From Didymella arachidicola (Eukaryota > Ascomycota > Dothideomycetes > Pleosporales > Didymellaceae), in assembly GCA_016630955.3 (NCBI GenBank), contig CM049987.1:806001-870000 (forward strand): 64,000 bases of DNA, read 5' to 3'. The notes under the pieces are model-generated. The model was not told the origin of the DNA, did no database searches, and was given only the letters and a program-made list of their open reading frames with translations. Of the stretch, positions 32,390 to 42,900 are shown one piece after another (the first letter of the stretch is position 1; every line of letters starts with the position of its first letter). Both the position numbers and the translations under genes were made by a program.

Positions 32390-32456
32390 GAGTTTTGGTG
32401 TGGTCTTGGCAAAAGTGTCCCGCTCGTTGACTGTCCCGCTCGTTGTACATGTACGT
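32390..32456 (-). repeat. Right terminal inverted repeat of the Fot1/pogo-type element
   Basis: Reverse complement of the left repeat with two substitutions. The doubled CAACGAGCGGGACA motif is kept. Confidence 0.9.
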
Positions 32457-32653
32457 TAATTACTAAGCATCTATTCATGTTGCTGCCGCGTTAGAGACAG
32501 CTAACTCTTAAGATATTTACTTTTTAGTTACTAACAAAGGAAACCTATGGGCGTCCCTTAAAATAAGCGTACTTTATCTATATAAAACAGAGGATCGTCC
32601 TTTATCGTCCTTAACCCCTTAATGGACGCCAAGCGCCCATCCCTAGTGGGGGC

Positions 32654-32889
32654 TGATATTGGGCGATGGGAAAGGTCAGATTTTTGTAGTATTCAGGAGT
32701 TGTCAATAGCGCCATCTCTCAGACCGCGTTCGAGAAGCAAGATGTGGAGGCTGATTTACGGAGATCTATCTGTCTATGTCCAAAGCTGTCGGCAAACACT
32801 CTCAGTGGGTATGGTATACTTTACCTCTTCATTCATAACGGTATCTGCATAGAATCAACATGATTGCACAATATCGTAGTGATGCTCAC
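32654..32889. other. Short spacer between the hAT element and the b561 gene
   Basis: 236 bp holding the 3' region of the cytochrome b561-type gene; nothing else is seen. Confidence 0.4.
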
Positions 32890-33720
32890 CTACCCATAGC
32901 GCTCCTTGTGAGGAACCAGCGAGCTAGCTGGAGGGTTTTCGTGCCCGACCATCTTTCCAGTCTCATCGCCAATCTTTCTACTGGCAACCGCTCTCCTCCG
33001 CTCTCCGATGACAGCAACAGTGATGTACATCAGCCACATGAGCATGGAAATAATGCCGTAGGTGATAATCTGGCCCTTGCTGGGCGCGAAACCCAGTGGC
33101 GCATCGTATGCCAACAGGAGACCCAGTCCACCGTTGATCATACCCAGTGTGATCGCAACCCGACCCAGCCAGAGGTGTCCGTAGGACCAGAAAGTGCGGC
33201 TTTGGAGCTTCTTGTACCTCAGATGATGCATGTATCCCAACGTGGGTTGGAGGAAGAGCAATGCAAACAGAAGGAGGCCGATGATGGGATGGTACTGATT
33301 CAGAAGACCAACTTGAGTAGGAGCCTGCTGCGCTAGCCAGATACCAAGACCAACTGCTGCGGTGTAGACCATGTACGCGAGAATCTGGAAAAGGCCATGT
33401 ATGAGCCATGCGCCGCGGATGGAGCCCAGACGGATGAGGATGCCGCCAGCGGGGAAAATAATGACGAAGGCTAGAGATGCCAAGACGCCATGTGCAATCA
33501 GCATCTTCTGCCGGCTGTCGATGAAGGACTGTGAACGACCACCTCGCCCGCTGTCAAATCCCCCATTGCTGTCCGACCCACTGGGGCCATATTCGCCGCC
33601 TGGACCGTATTGCGCAGAGGCCGCCGTCGCTGCTTTCGATTCTGTTAGCTGGCCTGTAAAAGATTTGACTAGAGGCCAATTACCTAATGCCACCAGAGCT
33701 GTTTTCGAGATGAGCTGCAT
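32890..33720 (-). CDS. Cytochrome b561-domain membrane protein, 276 aa
   Basis: Minus strand. A short N-terminus (MQLISKTALVAL) and a Gly/Ser-rich linker (YGPGGEYGPSGSDSNGGFDS) precede five membrane segments at about 72-95, 103-128, 142-165, 180-203 and 214-236. The b561 histidines are visible: IAHGVLASLAF, LIHGLFQ, YHPIIGLLLFAL and YGHLWLGR, one per helix, as in b561/ferric-reductase transmembrane domains that carry electrons across a membrane. The usual fungal DOMON domain is absent. A 42-nt stretch, 33642-33683, has GT-AG ends and is a multiple of three. If spliced, it removes 14 residues without shifting frame. I annotate the unspliced form. Confidence 0.82.
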   Translation of the reverse strand: MQLISKTALVALGNWPLVKSFTGQLTESKAATAASAQYGPGGEYGPSGSDSNGGFDSGRGGRSQSFIDSRQKMLIAHGVLASLAFVIIFPAGGILIRLGSIRGAWLIHGLFQILAYMVYTAAVGLGIWLAQQAPTQVGLLNQYHPIIGLLLFALLFLQPTLGYMHHLRYKKLQSRTFWSYGHLWLGRVAITLGMINGGLGLLLAYDAPLGFAPSKGQIITYGIISMLMWLMYITVAVIGERRRAVASRKIGDETGKMVGHENPPASSLVPHKERYG

Positions 33721-35187
33721 CGTGAGTCGTTCGGCCGAAGTATCGAAAGGTAATCATAGGTAGTACAAAAACCACAGAGCTAAAGGAAGAGGTCAAAGGG
33801 TCATACTTGAACAGCGACTCCTGGCGGATATAACCTTCAGCACCGCCCCCAAGGTGCAGTCAAGTGGGATTGCAAGCTACAGAGGGGTTGTTTCTGACGC
33901 AAATGACGCTTTGAATAGCAAAAGATTGTCCAGCTTACGCGTTTCGACTTAATTTCCGACCGATGAGAGTGGTCGCACTCTGCCAGACTAGGGAGCGGAT
34001 GTAGGTGGAGAGCCGAACTGGACGTGTCGGCGAAACACTACGCCAAAGCTCCGACTCTACAGTGACATCGTATTGTACGGACTTTATACTGTGATGTTCG
34101 AGTAGGGAGGGTTTATGTGATCTTAGAAGAGGGCCAGACAAGTGTAGACAGCCGGCCGAATGTGGGTGCGTGTCGGCGCGTACGCGTGTTAACAATCAGA
34201 ATGACATTTGCTGGCGAGTCGAGATGAACAGCAGCCTTGCGCATACTCGGACAGGAATCCCAGATCGTCAAATCGTGGATCTTGGTGCCTACCTGAACTC
34301 CGATTTGGCCGCTTCTAACATTTCTTGTCAGGCGGCAAGCACCACGTACCTTGGTGTTTGTCTTGTCGCGTGCACAGGACCATGACCATCGAAGCAGCCT
34401 AGAGGTAGTCACTCGGACAACGGGTGTCACCTGTTCGACATCGTTGACTGCGCTGGCTTTACAGCGCAACTAGGTACCTAGGGAGTACCTGCTCGAAAAC
34501 TTGGCAGCAGCATTCCGTCTTTTCCTGGAGTACCTTGAAACAATGCATGTATCATTTGGTCATCGCAGAATTTTGTAGAAGCCCTAGGTACGATGAGGTG
34601 AAGCTTGAGTTGACGTATTCCTGGGTTTGGCCATTGACATCAGCCAACGATGGATGACCAGTGCAGCGCATGGAACGTGCGAGAAGAGGCTGCAGCTGCG
34701 CATAAGGGCTCAGTACGCAGCACAACGTCGCTGTTAACAACTCTAAGGGGCGCCCTTCCATCGCAATGAGCGAACCGTCATCGTTGTGAGTCGAAGTAAA
34801 TTCGAGTTTGTTGGCACCGGCGTTGGGCTGTTGTTGACGTTCTTTGACTCCCTGCCCAGATGAGAAGCGGTATCGGCCTTGCCACGCCACAGTCATCCTG
34901 ACGAATCACGCACCTGGGCGGATCGAAAGCGGGTCCGTCACGCCAGCATTGCCTGTCTTGCACCATGGTGGTCTCTGAGTCACTTGCAGCCTCCTGCTGA
35001 TCTGGCACATCGCGGAGTGATTGCGTTCTCCGTATCCACCCGTTACATATAAGGGACGTCGTCTCCTGTGCATCACTCCACTATCAGGAGTTTTCGCTTT
35101 GCGGAGACGACTGTTCGTTGCCTTTTGAACATCTCATTCTTTTGCATCTTTACAATCTAGAGCCTCACAAAATCGATACTCTTCAAT
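33721..35187. other. Divergent intergenic region, 1.5 kb
   Basis: Holds the promoters of the b561 gene (minus) and the 121-aa gene (plus). A CATATAAGGG element near 35045 could serve as a TATA box for the latter. No other gene is supported. Confidence 0.45.
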
Positions 35188-35553
35188 ATGGGAAAACGCC
35201 ACAACAGAAAGCGCACCAGGAGCCGTCCTCGTCAACGGGAGGGTAACAATACAAATCAAAATATCCAGCATATCCGGAGTAATTCTTTCGATACCATGTC
35301 TTCCCAGTCGACGATCTCAGTTTATCAGCCAATGTACGCGCTCATCGCAAACATCCCCGCAGACCACTGGCATCAACAATACCTCGCATGGCAGAACCGA
35401 CTTCGATCCGAGCAGGAACTATCGAAGGCAGTAGAGTCTCACCAGCTCCGTGTTTTTGGGGGAGAGCCAGGCGACGAGGACAGCCTGTTCGAACCCATGA
35501 TGAAAGTGGTTACGGACCTTTTTGACGGGTACGATGACTTTGGATATCTATGA
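35188..35553 (+). CDS. Small basic-headed protein, 121 aa, unknown function
   Basis: Single exon with a pyrimidine/A-rich leader before ATG. The N-terminus MGKRHNRKRTRSRPRQREG is strongly basic and could serve as a nuclear or RNA-binding signal. The middle is hydrophilic and Gln/Asn-rich. The C-terminal third is acidic, with QLRVFGGEPGDEDSLFEPMM and an Asp/Tyr-rich end (GYDDFGYL). This head-and-tail arrangement looks like a family of small proteins I associate with Dothideomycetes, but that is memory, not a search. No enzymatic domain is visible. Confidence 0.6.
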   Translation: MGKRHNRKRTRSRPRQREGNNTNQNIQHIRSNSFDTMSSQSTISVYQPMYALIANIPADHWHQQYLAWQNRLRSEQELSKAVESHQLRVFGGEPGDEDSLFEPMMKVVTDLFDGYDDFGYL

Positions 35554-37286
35554 TGGTTCTTCTTTCATGCTTTCAAAGCCCATCGCATCTTCGTCTCATG
35601 CTCATACCACACCGCGCTTGAAATCTTTGCGAAGCCACACTTTACAACGACTCTAGCTAGGCACCTGCCTATTGCCTGGTGCTCGCTTTGGAGATACCCT
35701 ATTCCGCTCAACAACATGCGCGCATTCTTCGCATGGTTGCGCGACGACTCTGGAAATAGCAATTATTTGCGCAATCGACAACACTCGAATGACGATGACT
35801 CTGGCAGCCAGCAAGAGGCGTGGGATCAACTGAACCAGGATTCGTAACAATGACAGCTTTCTGACACACTTGCGTTGTCTCAGGTGTAGCTGTTCATGGT
35901 CCAATACAACTCAGCCCTAGGACTCTTGTTCATGTGTGAAGGGCAGAAAAGGGCGAAAGGGCGGCTCGATGCACACTTGACCACCTCGTAGGCTGGAGCT
36001 GTAGGCTCGCTTTAAGAGGTTTCTTGTTCGAGCGTCGCTGCCTAGGCGATCGGTAGGGGACACATGTTTGGTGGAGGAGTCATCCCGTCTGTGTGAGACG
36101 GAAGTGTTATGACACGGTTCGATACAGGTCAGGCCTGTTGACTGCACTTTCTCGGAGGAATACTAGGATCAGAAGATACCCACTCAATTTAGATCGGCAA
36201 GCTCTCATGAGCTACACTGCATCATGCTTCTTCGTACTGACTATGCCTACCAAGCCTATTGTGACTATGAGTGCAAGGGATGCCTGATCGTGCCATGTCA
36301 TGACGTTTCGAGAAATCAATCAGTCTCGTCGCTGAACGGCCCGTCAAACACTTGTTCAGTGCACGGATAAAATAATGACCAGAAAGGAAGTGATTAATTG
36401 AGGGGTAGCTATTTCATGGGACCGTGTCGCGCTAGTCGCGTAACGCGTCGTCACGAAGTCACGATCTCTCGGGTTCCGTTTAAAGTGACATCATGTATTG
36501 GCCCCAGGCGACTGCAAACCCGATCCCAACGTCACAGTCACAACCCCTGCCTGAACTGGCACCAGCACCCACGACGTCCAAGCACGCTGCAATGCTCGCC
36601 GCCGCGAAGCTGGTCCGGCATAGCGAACCAAGACAGCAGCCAGTAAGAGAGTGGGCTTTCTATGTTTCTTTGTAATCGTATGTAGCTACACAGCCCATTA
36701 TACCCACCCAACGACTAACGGTTGCGGTGATTGCTGAAGATGTCCCGCGGTCCCCATGTGCAAGATTCATCCTAGCGCGATCTGGACACATGGTAAGGCT
36801 CCACTCATTGTATCGATCTGCGAGGCACAAGGCAATTTGGTTTTGTCCATGTGCATTCTAGCGGCTTTGATACTTTCCCATGTTGCGAGCCTCGGGCTTG
36901 GCCATTGGGTCCTGACTATAAAGTCGCTAAGCTAACGTCGGGCACCTAGATCAGGGCCAAGCTGCAGTGATGTCTTCACTTGCTGCGATCGGCTAGCGAA
37001 GCCGTTTGCTTTGTCGAGGCACGGATCTAAAGAGGACCTGGAGACGGCTCAACAAAAGATCGCTGGCTTTGGCATGACGATATGTTTCCGATTGTCGAAG
37101 AAGTTCGATCATTGACGTAGCAGTATGGTACGCCGACCAGTTGTAGAAGACAGCTAAGGAGGATTCAGAGATGTATAAGTACCAGAGGTCTCTCCATTGT
37201 TTCTTATCAACAACTCAACTCATCAGCTCCAGCAAAAAGTCCAACAACTATTTCCAACTTTTCCACCACCATCTACCCAAATCATC
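35554..37286. other. Intergenic region, 1.7 kb
   Basis: Holds the promoter and leader of con-6 on its right side (CA- and CT-rich leader from about 37190). One weak two-exon candidate gene is listed separately; otherwise nothing is seen. Confidence 0.45.
36493..36775 (+). CDS. Weak candidate small gene, 59 aa, one intron
   Basis: Exon 36493-36636 (MYWPQATANPIPTSQSQPLP...) ends at a good donor, GTAAGAG. A GACTAAC branch-like site and GCTGAAG acceptor follow, and exon 36740-36775 adds 11 codons to a stop. The peptide is Pro/Ala/Gln-rich with no family resemblance. It could be chance; only the splice signals argue for it. Confidence 0.2.
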
Positions 37287-37580
37287 ATGCCTACAGACGC
37301 TCAGATCGCCGGTGGCCACAAGGCTAATATCAACAACCCCAACACCTCCGAGGAGTCTAAGCAGCACAGCCGTGAGGTAAGCTCTCCAGCCCCAACACCT
37401 TCTCTCTCATTATATTAATATTAGCAGGTCCTCGACTCGGGCAACTTTGAGCAGGCTGGCAAGTCTGAGGGTGATAAGAATCCCAATAATGTTGCTGGCG
37501 GTCTCAAGGCCACCATCAACAACCCAAACAATTCTGAGGAGGCAAAGCAGGCCGCCAAGGAGCGCCTCGAGGGAATGTAA
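37287..37580 (+). CDS. con-6: Conidiation-specific protein 6 (CON-6), 80 aa
   Basis: Exons 37287-37376 and 37428-37580 (90 and 153 nt) flank a 51-nt intron with GTAAGC donor and TTAGCAG acceptor. The product is two copies of the Con-6 repeat: AGGHKANINNPNTSEESKQH (8-27) and AGGLKATINNPNNSEEAKQA (53-72). Both are followed by an Arg/Glu helix end. The length matches the known family. In Neurospora con-6 is strongly induced by development and light and the protein accumulates in conidia; its biochemical role is unknown. The long A/C/T-rich leader fits a highly expressed transcript. Confidence 0.96.
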
Positions 37581-37922
37581 GAGCGCCATACAGGGACGTG
37601 ACACCATTCTGGTGGATACATGGAAGGAGGTAAGGTAGTCCCGGCCCGAGCGTGGTGGAGAATGGATAGCTAGTCTTCCAATAACATCATGTTTGAAAAA
37701 TCTCGGATGAATTTGCCATGCTGTGGTGTTACTGGATCGGGACCGGGTATCTGCGCTGCCCTTCTTGGGATCGCCCTGATCGTGACGAATAATTTGTGCG
37801 AAACATGGCTTGGTGGGCTGACAACAAGTCTGTACAGACCCCTCTGCTCATTTCTTTGTGGATGGTGTCCACAAGGCATAGGGTTTGGAGACTAGAGCGA
37901 TCCGGGCCATTTGACGTGCCTC
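37581..37922. other. Convergent 3' region, nothing further seen
   Basis: 342 bp between con-6 (plus) and the proteasome chaperone gene (minus). No additional feature. Confidence 0.5.
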
Positions 37923-38419
37923 TCACTTCACTGCCTCGCTCTCCTTGTTCAGCAAACTCATGACGACCTGAACTACGCGTTTGAAGCCTTCCATCTCTTC
38001 TTCGACTGTACCTCCCATACCAGCATTTACAAAGCTCATTGAACTGCTGACATAGATCGGCTTGCCAATTTTGCGGGCAAGGAGCTTCGACAGTCTATTT
38101 GTAAAATCGAGGGTCGCGCTGTGGGTGAAGAGAGGGGTGCTGAGGGGCTGGCTTGGTGTAACTCTCTGCGAGATTGTTAGTCTATTGTAGACTATACTGG
38201 GAAAAAGGTTCGACTCCATACATTCGGCATAGCGTACACTAGAGAGCCCAATGGCACTGAAGAGGCAGCATCTGGTGTTGTCGTGGTGAGACTGAGTGTA
38301 ATGTTTGGCCCGTTATCGTGTAGTCTGATGTTGATCTCTGTTCGCGGAGCTAGAGGCAGTGGAACCGAGACTTCAATTGGCGCGTGTAGCACGTCATATT
38401 CCGTGACTGCAGTGGTCAT
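37923..38419 (-). CDS. Proteasome assembly chaperone 4 (Poc4/PAC4-like), 146 aa
   Basis: Minus-strand exons 38419-38222 and 38165-37923 (198 and 243 nt) with a 56-nt intron (GTATGG donor, CTCGCAG acceptor). The protein begins MTTAVTEYDVLHAPIEVSVP. The second exon carries the family's C-terminal block, DFTNRLSKLLARKIGKPIYV followed by SSSMSF and a long final helix (EEEMEGFKRVVQVVMSLL). PAC4 pairs with PAC3 to guide assembly of the 20S proteasome alpha ring. The length is normal for the family. The call rests on the C-terminal block. Confidence 0.8.
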
Positions 38420-38639
38420 GATGTTGTGTAAGTGTGGTGTACACTGGTGGTGGAGGTGAGCTTGCCCACCCCACCAAAGCTACCCTCCGCGCACGGACCT
38501 AGCCCCCACGCCCCTTCCATCTTCCAAGCACGGCTCTACGCACACATTCGAACCGTCGCAAGCTTAGGTTGGATCTTTCGTCGTTACACAATAGAGATAG
38601 AACACCGTTGCATCACGGTCTGAAATTAGAGGCCTCAAT

Positions 38640-39981
38640 ATGGAAGGGAAAGAATGGGAAGGTGATTATGATCCCTTAGCAGATCCAGAGGAAAAGCGAC
38701 ATCTGCTCTCGGTCCTGGACTCATTCCGGTGATTCAAATCATGTTCGTACTCACAGCTACCTGTTGACAGTCCCTAGCTCTTATCGCCGCCTTGCACATT
38801 TCAATGGCACCCACGTTCGTCGACAAGCATTCTACTCTCTTCCTCAAGAGCACTGGACCATGCTATCAAAGCCGCCATTCTCCGTGCTCGAATCTCTGAA
38901 TAAGCTAGACGACCTAATCGATAGCAATGCTGACCTTGCTGAGGCTATCTTCATGGCCGGCTTCAGAGGTTTCATTGCTCCTACCATCGACAGTGACTGG
39001 GTGGCGTCTATCGTTCCTGAGAGGTACGCTCGAGACGAGTATCAGATCTACTCGATCGTCATGGACCATCTGAACGTACAAACCACTCAGAATGATATGG
39101 ACAAAGCAAGAAGCTGTATCAATCAGTTCTACCGTGACTGGAGCGCAGCCGGCAATGTCGAACGCGAAAAATGTTTTGGTCCCGTCCTGCAAGCACTGCA
39201 AATGGAGTTTCAGGAGCGATCGCAATCTGATTCGGAGTTGGATCGATCAGACATCAAAGTTCTAGTGCCAGGCGCTGGGCTGGGGCGCTCGGTGTTTGAT
39301 ATCTGTCAAGCTGGGTTCAGCGTTGAGGGCAACGAGATCTCTTATCACGAATTGATGGCAAGCTCTCTGATTTTGAATCATACGGATACAGCCGAGCAAT
39401 TTAGCATCGCTCCCTTTGCCCTCAGCTGCTCCAACCATTTTTCTCGGGCCGACCAATTCCAGGCTTTCGCGGTTCCTGACATCCATCCTGGCAATGCTCT
39501 AGCAATGGATGCAGGCTCGAAAATTCCTGCACACGAGCGTATGAGCATGTCTACAGGCGACTTTTGCGTGCTTTATAGCTCGACAGACTACAAGGAGGCG
39601 TTTGAAGCCATTGCGACCGTTTTCTTCATCGACACGGCCCCTAATATTATCCGGTACATTCAGGCCGTGGGTAACTGTCTAAAGACTGGAGGGATATGGA
39701 TCAATCTTGGACCTTTACTGTGGCATCAAGCACCCAAAGGCCCACGTCATGATCACGACGAAGAAGACAGACAGGGCCACACTCACACGCAAGATGCGGG
39801 TATCGGTGATCCAGGCTCTGTTGAGCTCACTAATGATGAGGTAATAGCACTGGTGGAGCACCTCGGCTTCAGAATGGAGAGGCACGGATTGCGCGCATCA
39901 GAGACAGGATATATTTCCAACCCGAGGAGCATGCTTCAGAATACGTATCGTCCAGTGTTCTGGGTTGCAAGGAAGTTGTAG
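38640..39981 (+). CDS. Carnosine N-methyltransferase-like (N2227 family), 430 aa
   Basis: Exons 38640-38728 and 38778-39981 (89 and 1204 nt) splice over a 49-nt intron (GTGATT donor, CCCTAG acceptor) to read SVLDSFRSYRRLAHFNGTHV. The N-terminal EEKRHLLSVLDSFR block is typical of N2227/CARNMT1 proteins. The SAM-binding motif VLVPGAGLGRSVFDICQAG lies near 190-210. The family signatures GNEISYHELMASSLILN, VFFIDTAPNIIRYIQAVG (about 312-329) and GGIWINLGPLLWH are all present. The enzyme transfers methyl from SAM to the imidazole of carnosine-like dipeptides; a yeast homolog is known. A His/Asp-rich loop (about 350-365) is a local insertion. Confidence 0.93.
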
Positions 39982-42900
39982 CCAAGAGGCCACCTCGTCA
40001 CGGTGTTTGCAGTCATCGAAGAACATCTCGGGAAATCGGATTTTGACACTCGCACTGTTTAATGTACGAGAGACTCAGTCAGCGAGTCTGATTTTGGGAA
40101 GTCACAAGAACCACAGTGTTCGCTGCGCACTTATTCGTTCTCGCTTCAAACATCTTCAGCATGTACGATATCATGTTGAGCGCCACGCATTTCGCGAATG
40201 TCCTAAAAGCAAAACCTTACACAGTTTTTCAAGGTTTCACCGTTATTGAGACTTGCGACCGGCTCCATACTGGCCAAAGCCGCTGGAGGGAGCTCGAGAG
40301 ATACTTATCGCTGTATGAAGCACCGATATACCAACGGACCCAACACAATGTTCTATGAGGCATGACGTACCGTTCCATCCATATGAGTATCCGGCGATGT
40401 TTTTTCTTTCAAACGGATAGTCAGGTCAAGCTGTTAGATATCAATTGGGCATGCTTGAGTCGTTAAGAGTGAAGCTGCAACGTTGCTATTCAGTTTTCAT
40501 TCCGTTGGGGGCGGTGGGTGTTGTATGTCATGTGTGAGAGCCTCCGTCTGACCACATGGTAGCTTTAGAAACCAATGTTACGATGAATACCATACACAAT
40601 CACTGGGAAGATGTTGTAGATGTAGTACATACGTATATATCATTGCACTTCGGCCCTCACAGTACAACAGCAACACAGCTCCGACTCGGAAAGTAACAAT
40701 CGAAGGCTCGCGACAGATTCGCCACAAGGGGACTATACAGATAGCACAGGGCATGTTTGTTGCCACTCTGTATGATCGTCTGGGATTTCTTTCCTTGACT
40801 TATGTGTGGAATCTTTTCCCGCGAAGACTAAGTGCGAAAACGGCCGTTTAGATATATCGAAGGCCCCATGCCTTTTCACGAAGAACAATAGCACCGGTGC
40901 AAGAAGTCACGATGGTAGTGGCTGTACCGATCACGGACATCATCGGTGTACAGGACCTTCTTGAGAGTGTCCAAGGTATGATCGTCGACATATGGCATTC
41001 AGACATGCCAGCATGGCGGGTACTTCAGAAAGCGGGGTTTGCATGCGCGTTATACCACCGCGAAGTCAAAATCTGTACGGCCAGCCGTAAAATAATCGGT
41101 GTGAAGAAGTGCGCAGTCCTTGCCAGATACATTGGTTGCTACACAGTGAAGCCCAATTGGGGCGTGTTAGTTACGCATCGGATTCCTCTATCTCGCGTCG
41201 GACGATATGGCAACCAAGTTCGACGGAAGTGAGCAGATTTAATGACACTACTGTAAGATGTGCGACACAGGTATGCAAATTCAGGTACGGAGTGAGGAGC
41301 AGCATGCGCAGACGGTCAAATATTCCTTCGGCCAGCGCTATGTACCTGAGAATCGCGGTCAATTGAGTAACGGTTAGTAGAAGGGGAACATGCCTCCGTA
41401 CGAATGGGCCGCTCGGACTAATGTACGTACGTTACTTGCGTGTTCTGTTGGGGCACAGTGGCTTCTCAGTGGAGCGAGAGTCTATGGTATTTTCTGGAAC
41501 GATGACACATAATGATCTATGGAACACAAAGGACGTTCAAAGTTATTGGCAATTGGTGATCGACCCAATTCTGTCTGAACTGCTTGCCACTTTTTCATGC
41601 GAACAGTCGTTCATCTGTTGCTGCACGGGATATGGCGATATGTTGAGGCGCAAGGTATCGATTCTCGAACGAACTTACGGTGCAATACATCCCTATCTCA
41701 ACAGCCTTGCTGTCTACAGGTAAAGTACCGTGGTTGTTCCGGTTGACGCCCCCGATCAGCCCATCATTCGAATACAGGCTTGCTATCCCGACACGTCGAG
41801 ATGTTTGACTAAATCGTGAAACATTCTTCCACACGTAACCCAGCTCCTCACAACTGGGCTTCGGCGAATGCCGATGGACTTGAAAAAAGGCAAGAAAAGA
41901 GCGTATGAGCTCATAATCTCGATGGTGTTGCACGGCATAATTAGAATGTGTGAGTAGCAACGGAAGTGGAGTAGTCGGGCCGCAGCAACCGTCAAATGAT
42001 ATCAAATGGAGGAAATCTCGGAGTGGCTGTTGAAACGGTCGAGGTGTGAGATAGTAGCCGAAGTCAATCGATCCGATCGATCACAGCAAGTTCACCAGTC
42101 AGCCACTTTTTCCATGTGACTTCCTCTTGAGCTCTCACTGGGAATAAAGCTATGGTGTCAGCTAGAACGCATACGATAATATCTCAGCACATGCCCCTCT
42201 CTCACCGGAGCACGAAGCAAGTATGTCGCGCATGACTGTCGAGGGTTTCACGTCACATGGTTCAGATACATAAGCTTTGAAGGCACGGAGTCACGGAATC
42301 GACAACGATAGGTTGACATGTGGACAAGATTGAGACGAATATTCTCAAAGCGGGAAGCCGCATCGACACGTACATCACGAGCCGCTCGTGTGGTTGCTAT
42401 CGGCCCTTTCTCTTCGTGAAGTTACACGGTCAACGGCTCCGTCATGCAGTTGTGGAGTCAGCTCCGTTGTCTCAATCTTTCAACATGGCATTGTTCGAAA
42501 TGCCATACGTTCTGCTCACAGTGCTGGTTGAGAGGCGAGGCTCGAGCTCTTCGTGATATCTCGTAAATTGTAGGCCCTGCACCGTCATCGCTGCAATAGG
42601 TTGTGCGTACATATTCCAGACACAGTATAGACGATCTTAAGAGAACACGTAGCGACAAAGAGCAAGCACACCACATAGCAAGCCTTCGAAAAAATAGGAG
42701 AAAAGAAGCATTTATTGTCCACGGTTGTCACTGATCGACCGATGATGGCGAGCCATGAGCGTTAACTCTCGTGTCTGACATGAGGGTTTGCCGTAGACGT
42801 CAGAAAAATGCTGCAAAGTAGAAACGCTTGGCCTCATGGTAAACCAAGCGAGGAATACATCCAGGCTGTTGACGATCAGGTCGTTACGAAAGTGAAAAAC

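Larger units (their letters stand above)
30595..32456 (-). mobile_element. Fot1/pogo-type DNA transposon (Tc1-mariner superfamily), 1,862 bp
   Basis: It has 67-bp terminal inverted repeats (30595-30661 and 32390-32456) with two mismatches, flanked on both sides by TA, the target duplication of this superfamily. The whole element lies inside a hAT-type element, so it inserted later. It encodes one transposase frame on the minus strand, now interrupted by stop codons. Length, TA duplication and the transposase fold match fungal Fot1/pogo-like elements. Confidence 0.92.
30301..32645. mobile_element. Non-autonomous hAT-type element (about 480 bp) split by a nested transposon
   Basis: The ends are perfect inverted 12-mers, TAGGGATGGGCG at 30301 and CGCCCATCCCTA ending at 32645. 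Both ends are flanked by the 8-bp duplication GTGGGGGC. The terminal TAGGG and 8-bp duplication are typical of the hAT superfamily. Subterminal motifs of the form ATCGTNCTTTATCGTNCTT occur near both ends (about 30349 left, 32595 right). With the nested Fot1-type element and its extra TA removed, about 480 bp remain, with no coding capacity. It is therefore a MITE-like derivative mobilised in trans. It sits upstream of the arrestin gene. Confidence 0.85.

Noticed and set aside
35716..35847. 43-codon frame downstream of the 121-aa gene
   Set aside because: No splice signal links it to the upstream gene and nothing supports an independent promoter.
38206..38216. Perfect tRNA B-box-like GGTTCGACTCC
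   Set aside because: It lies in the Poc4-like gene's intron; no acceptor, D or anticodon stems can be drawn around it.
40897..41232. 111-codon frame with AWRVLQKAGF, reminiscent of a GNAT C-terminal helix
   Set aside because: Only this short stretch fits; no acetyl-CoA motif or upstream domain can be found on either strand, so a relic cannot be claimed.
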